From NCBI RefSeq assembly GCF_019279795.1, contig NC_056748.1, positions 704,496,095-704,560,094 on the forward strand: DNA of 64,000 nucleotides, given 5' to 3'. The translations under genes were made by a program, and so were the position numbers. Positions 47,338 to 57,462 of this stretch are shown here, one piece after another (position 1 is the first letter of the stretch; the number at the start of each line of letters is the position of its first letter). The stretch is from Protopterus annectens. Lineage: Eukaryota > Chordata > Ceratodontiformes > Protopteridae. A model generated the notes under the pieces. The model was not told where the DNA came from. It worked only from the letters and a program-made list of their open reading frames with translations, and did not search any database.

Positions 47338-48225
47338 ACCAGCAATTCCCAGCTTAGAAGGGTGTAGGCCACACTCTCCCGCCTTAAGAGTTTCGACCAC
47401 AAACCTTCCTAATGTAACACAGCTGGTTTTGGAGCCAAAGTGCTTAAGTCAGAACTATACAATACACCTTCAAACAGCAACTTCCAGCTTAGAAGGGTGT
47501 AGGCTATCCTCTCCTGCCACAAGAGTTTAGAACACAAATCTTCCAAATGTAAAGTAACTGGTTTGGAACACAAGTGCTTAAACCAGAATAAAGACATTTA
47601 GAATAACAGGTACAACAAGTCTTCACCCAGCAATTCCCAGCTTAGAAGGGTGTAGGCTACAATCTCCTGCCACATGAATCTAGACCTAAACCCTCCTAAT
47701 GTAAAATAACTAGTCTGGAGCCCAAGTGCTTAAACCATAACTAAAACACTTTCAGAATAACAGACAAAAATGAGCCTTCAACCATTAATTCCCAGCTTAG
47801 AAGGGTGCAGGCAACACTCTCCTGCCACAAAAGTTTAGACCACAAATCTTGCTAATGTAAAATAACTGATTTGAAACTCGTGCTTAAACCAGAACAAAGA
47901 CACTTAGAATAACAGGCACAATTAGTCTTCATTCCCAGCTTAGAAGGGTGTAGGCTATTCTCTCCTGCCACAAAAGTTTAGACCACAAATTTTGCTAATG
48001 TAAAATAACTGGTTTGGAACTCGTGCTTAAACCCGAACAAAGACACTTAAAATGACAGGCACAATTAGTCTTCAACCAGCAATTCCTAGCTCAGAAGGGC
48101 AGAGGTTACCCTCTCCTCCCACAAGAGTGTAGACCACAGACCTTCTTAATGTAAAATAACTGTCCTGAAGCCCAAGTCCTTAAACCAAAACTAAGAGGCT
48201 TAGAATAACAATTTCAATTTAATCA
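47338..48225 (-). repeat. ~147-bp tandem repeat, six units
   Basis: Units start at about 47340, 47475, 47628, 47784, 47931 and 48077, with CAGCAATTCCCAGCTTAGAA, then TCTCCTGCCACAAGAGTTTA, AATGTAAAATAACTGG and AAGTGCTTAAACCAGAAC in each. Spacing is 135-156 bp. Divergence between units is moderate. It is located ~800 bp upstream of the minus-strand CR1 ORF1. Confidence 0.93.
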
Positions 48226-48925
48226 GGCTACTAACAAGCAGTAATAAATGCAGCAATAAATGCATTTAAACACTTTTAAGAACAAGCACCAAAAGCAACA
48301 TAAAGTAATAAAGTAGAAACAGACACAAATACAGTAAAAGCAGCTAAATAAAGTGTACATTTGTAAGTAGTAAGGGAGGAAACAGAAGATAATTCAAGGT
48401 TAAGAAACTAAGGGGTGGCCCTTCCCAAATGATCTCACTGTACTCAGTAGAATGAGTTGATGCAATAGGACTGAGAGGACTGTCCAATATCAAATGTATA
48501 GTAGAGGCAGGCAACTCAAAAGCCATATATTTTACAATATTAGCTGGGAAGGTGGGTGGGAAAAATAAAATGGAGACAAATATCAGAACAGAAGTAAGGC
48601 TTCCTGCAATATCAAAATTTCTTGGAAACAAGTTCGTTAACATAAATTTTCATAACACATAAAAACATTGCAAAACTTAGAAATATTTTGGCAAACTCAG
48701 AACAGCTTTTGCAGAATACTGTTAAAACAACAACCTAAGAGCAGCACAGTAACATGCAGATTGAGAGTCTTTAACTATGCAGGCTGAAAAACAGTGATAA
48801 ACTTAACAAAATAAATAAATGCAGCGCATAATTATTAAATATCACTGAAACAGTTAGAGAAAGTGTAACAAAAATATACTTAAATCAGCTTTATATTGCA
48901 ATCCATATATTGTAGCCACATGTAC
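48226..48925. other. Unassigned AT-rich sequence
   Basis: AATAAATGCAGCAATAAATG-type short repeats near 48245; no gene recognised. Confidence 0.35.
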
Positions 48926-48930
48926 AAGGA

Positions 48931-49032
48931 AGCTCTGCAGATAATTGCATGCCTAGTCAATAACCACCCAAGCTGAGAATTAAACCCTGTATCCTTTGTG
49001 AGGTAAACACCTTTACCATTATGCCAACACCC
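48931..49032 (-). mobile_element. CR1-tailed tRNA-derived SINE, copy 7 (3'-truncated)
   Basis: GCTCTGCAGATAATTGCATG, then AATAACCACCCAAGCTGAGA, ATTAAACCCTGTATCC and ACACCTTTACCATTATGCCA. It has the CTGCAGATAA subfamily middle and lacks the TTCATAG tail. Confidence 0.65.
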
Positions 49033-49044
49033 GACAAGAGACTG

Positions 49045-49188
49045 GGTTCATAGATAAATACTAGGTGATCAGTCTGCAGATAACTGCATGCCTTGCCAAT
49101 AACCAGGCATAACCAAATGTGGGAATCAAATCCTGTACTTTGTGACTATGAGTTAAACACCTTAACAGTTATGCCAACTCCCAACCCT
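49045..49188 (-). mobile_element. CR1-tailed tRNA-derived SINE, copy 8
   Basis: TTCATAGATAAATACTAGGT, CAGTCTGCAGATAACTGCAT, then GGGAATCAAATCCTGTAC and ACACCTTAACAGTTATGCCA. It lies head to tail with copy 7 and is of the same subfamily. Confidence 0.75.
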
Positions 49189-50320
49189 AATTATAGTGTG
49201 AAATGTGTGAAGGAGAAAACATCAAAACAAATTTCAATTTCGTTTCTTAATCTTGACATACAGTGAAATGAGAGTTTCATTAAAGTGTCTCAACCTGACA
49301 GAGTTGGGATGTGGTGAAGGTGTGGATTTAGGCCGTATGACAAAAAAGTATTTCCAGAGAAGCGATGTTAATATGTCTGTGCACCACACCCATCCTGGGT
49401 TGTAGAAATGTGTACATAAGATGTCTCACTGTGCTCAGCAGTACAGAGAGTACATGAAGGGGAGGTCCAGAATGATTGCTAAATCTCCAAAATATATTTT
49501 TAATTCTCTTGTACTTTATTGAGCCTTTCTAGACTTCTTAAAGTTAACACTGGGATACCGTTAAATAGTATTACACCTCAAAGGTAATGACTGTATTGCA
49601 AACTAAGTAAATTATCTATTTTTTTTCTATGCCAGATATCTGCTTCTAAACAAGAATGTTTCAAGACTTGTTTAAAATGTTTAGAACGTTAAAATTCCAT
49701 TTTCAGAACATCAGAGAATGATTTAGGTTGCAGGCAATTTTCCCAGCTATGACAAGGATAATGAGAGTGTACATTACTTGTTCAAATCCTTCTCAGTACA
49801 TTGAGGAGGCTCTGCCTTTTCATCTTTAATGTACTAGAAAACATCTTTATTATCATTTTTTTCTTTATTTGCATTCCATAGCTTTTGTCTCCTATTTTAC
49901 TGAGAGCTAAGAAAACAGATTACTGCATAAACATCCAAGCATGTTGAATGAACTGTGAGCTATAGCCTAGCGCCAATGCATGATTTACAGTTACAATGAC
50001 TTACAGCTTAGCATCAAAGATAAACATTGGTAGACTACTGGCAGGCCAGACATTTAGAGAATGGTTTCTGAAAATGTGGAATTTAGATGGGTATTGTTTG
50101 CATGATGAGAGCTGTCCGGATCTTCTGTCAACCTTTTGTTTCATATTAACTTATAAATGGCCTCTCGACAGTAGTTCAGTAAAGGTGCAACACTCCGTTG
50201 TTGTTTAAATTCTTGTGCATGCCAGGTTTCCAACTTTATGATACCCTATCTTAATATCATAACATTGGGGCCTATTATTGACAACTTCTTGTTCCAGTTT
50301 GCTGCTCATATGTCAGTTAT
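49189..50320. other. Unassigned sequence
   Basis: AT-rich; no gene or repeat recognised. Confidence 0.35.
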
Positions 50321-50325
50321 AGATT

Positions 50326-50560
50326 CATAGGTTCATAGGTATAAAATCAATGTACTGTGGTCATAGGTAGTTGCTAGGCATACAGTTCAGGAGATATTTG
50401 AGAAGTCTAGCTAAATTTCAAATTGCTCTAAACCTCTGTGGTTAAGTGACTTGCTCAAGGTCTCACAGAAGGCAAAAAAATGTGTGGGAATCAAACTCTT
50501 TACCACAAGAAGCAGCTCGTTGACAGGTCATAGCCTTAATCATCTGCATTAACTGCCGCA
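50326..50560 (-). mobile_element. CORE/MIR-like SINE with CR1-type tail
   Basis: The minus strand reads a decayed tRNA-like head, GAGTTTGATTCCCACAC (B box region), then CTGTGAGACCTTGAGCAAGT followed by CACTTAACC, which closely matches the CORE domain of MIR-type SINEs (TGTGACCTTGGGCAAGTTAC). The 3' end contains TAGCAACTACCTATGACCAC and ends in ATGAACCTATGAATC, the CR1-type tail repeat. Confidence 0.65.
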
Positions 50561-52013
50561 GTTCTTTTATGATTCCAGAAAATACCTTGTTGAGGGTCTA
50601 CATACTGTATTTATTATGATATTATCTGTCATCTAACTTTAGATAAGAGTTTTCTGCAATAGCAGAAAAAAAGGTGGTCTGACTAGGCTTCTAAATATCT
50701 ATTGGCCAATCTCAATATCTGACCTTAACCCTAGACACCGCGCAGGTGACCCCTGTAAAAACAAGTCACAAAACCATAATGGCCCACTCCTAATACAGGT
50801 CCTGACAACCTGGCTTTGTAATATCCTTATGTCTCTGTGGCCAACGTGGTTGATATGAGCATCCTGAGACAATGTAGCAATTATCTCATGTACTCAGACA
50901 ACCTCTTAAGTCTTAAATAAACTAACATAGTATGTGTGAGAGATGTACAAACAACTTACTTGCAGACAAAAAACTTGCTTTCAAACAAGGTTGTCAAGAA
51001 CACACACACTACATCTTTCACACATTTCGCTCATCACACAGACAGAACTTCATATGCTGAGACACATAAAAGTAACCTCTCCATGCATCAAAGACTTCCA
51101 AAGCCATCAAATGGCAACAGCTATCCTCAACAACCACTAAAGCACACACTAAAAGGAACACCTAAGACCACACATAAGCCTACACCCAATGATTCCCCCT
51201 AAAACAAAGCCCAGGAGGCAAGCAAACATTTTCTCTAGTACTTGTCATAGGGGATTCTATTCTGTGACACACAGATACTCCTCTCACCAGTCTGGACAAG
51301 GGAAGATAATGGTTAGTTGCCTATCTGGAGCTAGGCTCTACAATATCATACGTACAGTCAGGTCCCATACCTCACTGGACTATGTGAAAAGAGACATTAT
51401 GGATCTCTCTGAATATGTGTCACAGACAGGTACGTGCCTTGCATTGAACAGCATTCTACCTTCGCCAAGGATGATGCCATAGTATAAACATAAAATTATT
51501 GATTTTAATAATTGGCATAGTTTCAGGTGTCACTCCAGGGGAATCTAATATTTATCAGTGTGGGACATGATTAACAGACCACATTGCTTTGCCAAGGATG
51601 GTCTGCACCCCCCCCCCCCGTTTTGGTGGATCTTGGCAAAAAACTTTATCCACCTCCTTAGAGTCCTTTTTAGGCAATGCCAAAATAACAAAAGTACCAA
51701 TATAGCAAAAAAAAAAAAAAAAAAAAACTTAAAGCATCTTTTAGGTGTTCAGTGCGAGACAAGAAACTCCACACCCAACAAGCTCTCCTCACTCTTAAGA
51801 CTGTAGACATCTGTATTGTCAGCGAGAAATGTTTAAAAGACATAGAAAGTGCTCCAACAGTGGAAGGCCACAGTGCCTTCCACACATGTAGACCAACAAC
51901 AGTGCAGACGGGGATTTCAGATGGAGGGGGGTCTTGATCTACATTAGCAACAAATACACTTCCAGGTTGGTTAAACAGAATTTTGCACCGGGGTTCATCC
52001 ACTTCCTAGTCTC

Positions 52014-52230
52014 AAGTAAAAAAGTAAAAAATTCACCAAGATAACACACAGCAACACCAGACCTGGTCAGATGAAGCAACTTCAGTTGTGAAAGCACTTA
52101 CCATCTTGTACTTTGTTGTGATTAAACGTTTCGCTGTGTGTTATCTTGGTGCATTTTTTACTTTTTTACTTGGATTTATTTTTGCACCAAGGTTTTACCT
52201 AACACGTTTTTTTGGTTTTCTTCTTTTTCT
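52014..52230 (+). mobile_element. 217-bp retroelement with 39-bp inverted repeat and 14-bp target duplication
   Basis: Flanked by perfect CACTTCCTAGTCTC duplications (52000-52013, 52231-52244). 52014-52052 is the reverse complement of 52133-52171 with one mismatch in 39. Between them is a hammerhead-like core at 52068-52093. After the right repeat comes TTATTTTTGCACCAAGG and a T-rich end. No coding capacity. The combination of a 14-bp duplication, an inverted 5' segment and a hammerhead-like core matches the Penelope-like element at 34219, so it may be a non-autonomous or heavily truncated relative; sequence identity between them is not evident. Confidence 0.75.
52068..52093 (+). ncRNA. Hammerhead-like core in the 217-bp element
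   Basis: CAGAUGA (usual CUGANGA, second base changed), then GCAAC-UUCA-GUUGU forming a 5-bp stem II, then GAAA. Stems I and III and the cleavage site were not resolved. Confidence 0.4.
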
Positions 52231-52345
52231 CACTTCCTAGTCTCCATAGACAAGGTTCTTTACCATGTCCTGGCCAGCAACAGAAGCTCACAATTCTTAC
52301 CTAGACCTACTAGATGCACTCACCATCCAATAAAACACCCTATTC

Positions 52346-55140
52346 ATTAGATCATAGAATCATAGGAGGTTACTAGACTAATAACTCTAGGCCCCTTGCA
52401 AGTCTAGCCAAGAGTTTATCCCCAAAAAGAAACCTCAGTCACCACCTGTCACCCCTGTCACTGATGGACACAGGCAGAACCTCTGGGATAAATCTGAGTT
52501 TTCCCATCCACTCATCAAGGTTCTGCTTGAAGAGGGTCAGCGAGGTGCTCTGTTTGACATGTATGGGAAGTCTGTTCCAGAGACAGGGCAGCTTCTGGGA
52601 GACAAACCTGTCTCTCCAGCAGGTTTTGTTGATGTTGCATATTAGATTCAAGCCTTTTGAGCAGGTAATATGTTAGGAGTTAAACTTATGAATATGGAGC
52701 GTCTCTAGTAGAGCAGCATCCGAGATTTCTTTGTAGGCGAGACACAGATCACCTCTGAGCAATCTGTATGATACCGAGTAGAGTGACAGTGATTTGAGCC
52801 TGTCCATATAGGACAGGTGCTGGAGGACATGCATTCTCTTTGTGAGGTATTTCTATGGCCTTTCCAGTTGTTACAGATGTTTGGAGAGGTACATATCAAA
52901 TGGTGTGTTATACTCAATTGTAGGTATAATGAGGGAGTAGTATAGAGAAGTAATAACCACCTTTTTTCTGGATGCAATCCCTTTACTTATGAGATGAACC
53001 AAGTAAAAGGCTTTTCTGACCACTGCCACTATATAATGGTTGAATGTGAGATTGTTATCAATCTGAGTACCCAGGTTTCTCACCAAAGGTTGTATGCTTA
53101 GGGGGTTGCATTGATGTGGTAATGTTTTTGCCAGTTGATATGATGATATATTTTTTGTGTTTAGCTTGAGGCCATGACTTTGACACCAGTCATTAGTTGC
53201 TGTGAGACCCTCTTGCTGTTTGTTAGCATCATTTGGGGCAACAGTGACAGCACCCAACTTACAATTGTCCACAAACGTGGTCAGCTGCAGGCCTTTTGTC
53301 TTTGTCTGGACCTCTGAGAAGTGGATGCCAAACAGTAGAGGTCTCAGGACAGATCCCTGAGGAACTCCATTAGTGACAGGACTGCTATCAGAGGTGGAGG
53401 CGCCTATTTTGAGCTTGAGGGTCCTGTTAGTGAGCCAGTTGGCCACCCACCCTGATAAGATAGGGATTTATACCAACTTGTGTTAGCTTCTCAATGATGC
53501 CCGAGTGGGGGGTTTGTGTCAAAGACCTTTTCCAAGTCAAGGTAAGCTGTATGTACTGACTTTCTCTCATCCAGTGCCTTGGTGACAGTCTCAAAGAAGT
53601 CAACCAGGTTCAACAGGCAAGATCTGTCCTTGATGAATCTGTTAATGGGTCAAGTCCTTGGAGATTGCCTTTGTCCTTGTTTTTGAGATCCATAATAATA
53701 CACTCCATGGCTTTACAGATCAAATTTGTCAAGCTAATGGGGTGATAGTTTCCAGGGTCAGTAGTGGCACCACCTTTGTATAAGTGGATGACAATGGCAG
53801 TTTTCCACTCTGCTGGAATGAAGCCTGTACTTAGGCTGTGGTTGAATAAGGTGCTCAGTGGCGAAACCAGTTCTTGCTGGAGATGGTGCAGAATACAGCC
53901 TGGGATGCTATCAGGTCCCATGGAAGCTGTGTTCTTTGCCTTGGATATGACCTTTTACACTTGATCTATGGAGATATGAGGTGCGGGACAAGTATTGGGG
54001 TTTCAAAAGGGCCTTTGGGGGGGACAGGGGGTGAAGTTTGTGCTGAACCTATCTGCTAGCAGGTTGGCTAAGTCAACAGGATTAGTGTAAGTGATACTGT
54101 TAAGTACTAATTCGGAACAAACCTGGACGTTGCCATGGAGGTGTTTGACATAACTGAAGAAGGCTTTGTAGTTTCCCTTTGTTTCGGAGGCTAGTTTCAA
54201 TTCATAGTTGGGTTTGGAGGTTTTCACTAGTGATCTAATTTGCTTATTGAGGCTAATGAGGGAGTTTTTCCAATTTGGAATCTGTTCCTTTCCTTTTTAC
54301 CCTTGAGCAACAGATTGTAAAGCCTGTTGACAGAGGATGTCCAACAAACAAGTTTGTTTTTCCTTGAGGAGAAGGTTTTAGTTCTGTTCGGTATGACTGA
54401 ATCCATGCAGTTGTACAGGTGCTTGTATACTGCATTGATGTACTGTTCAGCGTATTTGTCTGTATCCTCTGAGGGGGGTGGTGGTGTGAAGCTGCTGATA
54501 TCCTCCCTTAGGAGGTTGTAGTCAGCTTTTGAGAAGTTTTATAGCTTTATTACGGCTGGGGGGCGGTGAGACAGTCCGATGACCTGATCTCACCAGGAAG
54601 GAACATACTATGGGAGTGCTGCAGTGGTCGCCCATGTTGGTGAGAACCAAGTCCAGAATGTTATCTCCCCTTATGTGGGATGAGACAAGCTGGTGTAGTG
54701 CATTAGAATTGATGACGTCAAGGAATCATTGAGTGAGTGCATTAGTGCAGAAATTGTTCACCCAGTCTATGATGGGGTAGTTAAAGTCACCAAGGATCAG
54801 GGTGCTGAGTGGTACCTTGATGGAGTCAAGCAGATTAAGTTAAGAGGAATGGGTGTCTTGAGTCATGTAGGGGAGATCTTAGCTGGCTATAACTTAGATG
54901 GGTGTCTTGCCAACCGTCAGTTGCACCTGGAGTAGTTCCAGTGTGTTATGCTGTCAAACCAATCTGGAGGTGTGCCTGTCATTAATGAAGATAGCGATTC
55001 CACCACCCTTACTCTTCCTGACCTCATTTTGAGGTCGGAATGTATGAAAAGAGGTATAGCCTGGCAATGCAGGAGTGCTCTCTGCAGCCCTGAACCAAGC
55101 TTCCGTGACTGCACAGATATCAGCATCTGCCTGCATACAC
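52346..55140 (-). mobile_element. CR1-clade LINE, 5'-truncated, nested in the plus-strand CR1
   Basis: The minus strand runs from the tail (ATCATAGAATCATAGGAGG at 52346) to a 5' truncation inside the endonuclease (QADADICAVTEAWFRAAEST near 55130). Intact GDFN near 54785; SDH changed to SGH near 54560. RT: ATTDPGNYHPISLTNLICK near 53740, NGVPQGSVLRPLLFGIHF near 53350, and motif C reads FVDN near 53275, so the catalytic second Asp is lost. C-terminal WRDRFVSQKLPCLWNRLP near 52590. Several frameshifts. Flanking host sequence shares ATTCAT at both junctions (52336-52341; 55147-55152), a likely partial target duplication. Confidence 0.88.
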
Positions 55141-56648
55141 TGCCTGAATTCATAGGCACAACATTTCTTGGACTTTATCAACACAAACACTCTTGGACCA
55201 GATATTGCACACTCCAACCAGGGATCAAACATATTGGACCAAGTACTCACCAACATGACAGTGTGTGCCTCCCACCCCGCACCCCCACCCCCCTGCCCAA
55301 GTCACATCCTCATTGGTAAGGTCTAACCACAAAACTGTCTTCCTCAAAATAAAAATAAACCCTGACAAACCCAACTAAATCCATAACTGTTAGGAACTGC
55401 ATCCTACTAAGTGACAGCTTGTCAAAATGCATGGCTACTTAAAACCCCAAGGCCACTGCTACCTATGTGAATTTATTTGCAGAAGCCATGTACAAACATG
55501 TAAATAACTGTATTGAGGCTTTTGTACCTACCAGAAGTAATCCCAGCTCTAACACAGTAAAACAAACTCCATTGGTGGAATACTTACCTTAACAGGGTAT
55601 ATAACAAAATAAAAAAGTTATGGCTAAAATCAAAAAGAGCAACTCACAGAGACAAGAGCTCTCTGATTCAACTAAACAAGAAACTAACAGGTCTAATAAA
55701 GTCCAACAAGGCCAGTTATGAGGTTAGGATAGCCTTCCAGCCTAAGGACAATCACAAGGCCTTCTTCAGCTATGTCAGGAAACTTAAAGGTAACATAACA
55801 CTCAACAGTATGCAGAACTGGTGATAAATGGCACAACTTTCACTGACCAGGGTGACATTCACAGGTCACCTTAAGGCTCTACCTCTGTACTCAGTCTCCT
55901 ATAGGAGAGATGATCTATGCCTGTGTTATAACCCATCCTCAGATCCAGCCCCAGTGGATCTCTTGCACATCTGCAAAACAAACAGTACCAGAAACATTAT
56001 AATCCAAGGACCTGAACTTTGCCTGTGGCATAAATAGAACATGCTGGAGAGACCAATATGTGTCTCAAAGGATCCCTGTGCTATGGAATAAGCTCCCATT
56101 CTACATGAAGCAGAGTTCATCCCTAACCTTATTTAGTAGAAACCTTAATCATTGGATGGGAAATAGCAAATTCAACCCTGGTCTGGCTTTCATGTCTCTG
56201 ATGGACAGATCGACAGTAAGTAAATTAGTCCACAACTAACATACCTCCCCCACACATACACACAACCCTTGTTTACCTCTTTACTAACATACTCCATCAC
56301 ATAGGTTTCCAAGGATCTCAGGGAAAAAACAGAGTTTAAGCTGCACATCTAGGCTTGTAAAAACCCTGGTGGTCTCTGGCCTAGTATAAACATATGAAAC
56401 TATCCACCTATCCCTGCCATCACCACTTTTTGAGGTAATGGAGCTTTTAACATACAGCTAAATGATTAACTATACTTCTATGGATGATTTGCTTATAGTC
56501 TCATCATGATTTCAGCATGGAACTTTACAGTGAAATAACACTATACAAACTAATTTAACATACTCATACTTAGACTGTAGTGGTATAACTGTTGCGGTAT
56601 TCTTTGAGATAAGTAAGGGCGTTTAGTTAGTAAGTCATAATTATTTTT

Positions 56649-56970
56649 GGGTCTAGTTTTGATGATCAATTTTTTTAAAATGTTGAAATTGATACAGTAA
56701 AGACTCTATGATCGACATTTTAAAAAGTCAAATTGTGCTGATATTGAGATACAGAGGGGATCGGGGAATGTACCCTTTTCCCCACTGCTGTGTGATCTCG
56801 GAGTTGGTATATATAATTAGCAGAGGGTGTTGGGGTGCATGGGGGATTGCTCCCATGCAAAAATGTTGTTTATTTTCTTTCTTGATTTTTGACTTGTTAA
56901 ACTATCGATCATATGGTCTTCACTATATGAATTTCAACATTTTAAAAATTCGATCATCAAAGCTATAGCC
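56649..56970 (+). mobile_element. Foldback/MITE-like element, copy 6
   Basis: The left end GGGTCTAGTTTTGATGATCA pairs with the right end GGCTATAGCTTTGATGATCG (read in reverse), and the match continues through AATTTTTAAAATGTTGAAATT. The core at 56775-56870 is among the best preserved: TTTTCCCCACTGCTGTGTGA, TCGGAGTTGGTATATATAAT, AGCAGAGGGTGTTGGGGTGC and CCATGCAAAAATG. Flanks show no clear duplication. Confidence 0.8.
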
Positions 56971-57099
56971 AGAATTTATACCTAGCAAAAGAGACACAGA
57001 ATTAATCTCAGCTTTATCTCTTGGCTAAAAAACTGCCTAATCACTCAGACTCAGAATGTTAAATGAAGAAAATCTATATCAGCTACTTTACATCTGGAC

Positions 57100-57462
57100 A
57101 GCTTTGTACCTCAGATGTCAGTTCTAGGTCTCGTAGGTTCTTAGTATAATGATTAAAACTGCTATACTATGCCGATGACTCTGTCATCATCTTCTCAGCC
57201 AACAACTTAACTACTTATCAGGCCAGATTTCGGGCTGGTTTCTTTACTGTTAAAACCTACCCTAACTCTCAGTATAATCAAATTATGTAGCTTTATGCCA
57301 AAAGGTTGGAAAAAAGTCCTCTTTCCATCGTCTCTAGCAATGTGAAGTTCTGGAAGATGTCTCCTCTGTCAAGTACGTCAGTATTTTGTTTGAAAAAAAA
57401 ATCAAATTAATACTTGATTGGTTTATTCATAGGGGTTTATCAGCTGCCTTTGAGTGGGATCA
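57100..57462 (+). mobile_element. LINE reverse transcriptase fragment with YADD
   Basis: In shifting plus-strand frames: PQMSVLG near 57112, LLYYADDSVIIFSANN at 57160-57207 (motif C with both Asp intact), then DVSSVKYVSILFEKK near 57357. The module resembles FKYFDMWLDPMLNF in the L2-like LINE at 17560, so it is probably the second LINE family, not CR1. It runs directly into the 27-bp minisatellite. Confidence 0.6.

Larger units (their letters stand above)
50780..56396 (+). mobile_element. CR1-clade LINE hosting two later insertions
   Basis: One plus-strand CR1 that must be read around inserts at 52014-52230 and 52346-55140. ORF1: VVDMSILRQCSNYL at ~50838, LVIGDSIL at ~51240, SCLSGARLYNIIRTV and DYVKRDIMDLSEYVSQTGTC to ~51440. 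Endonuclease N-terminus from ~51740 (TVDICIVSEKCLKDIESAPT); it stops at YLDLLDALTIQ-NTLF (52345). It resumes at 55143 with EFIGTTFLDFINTNTLG and ILDQVLTNM. The linker at ~55560-55840 is followed by an abrupt deletion of the whole RT palm near 55850, then LKALPLYSVSYRRDDLCLCY, WRDQYVSQRIPVLWNKLP and a 3' UTR ending near 56396. Non-functional. Confidence 0.8.

Noticed and set aside
52346-56396. Two independent head-to-head CR1 insertions or a twin-priming inversion
   Set aside because: The plus-strand text is continuous from 52345 to 55143 and each strand has its own 3' tail, which fits a nested insertion better.
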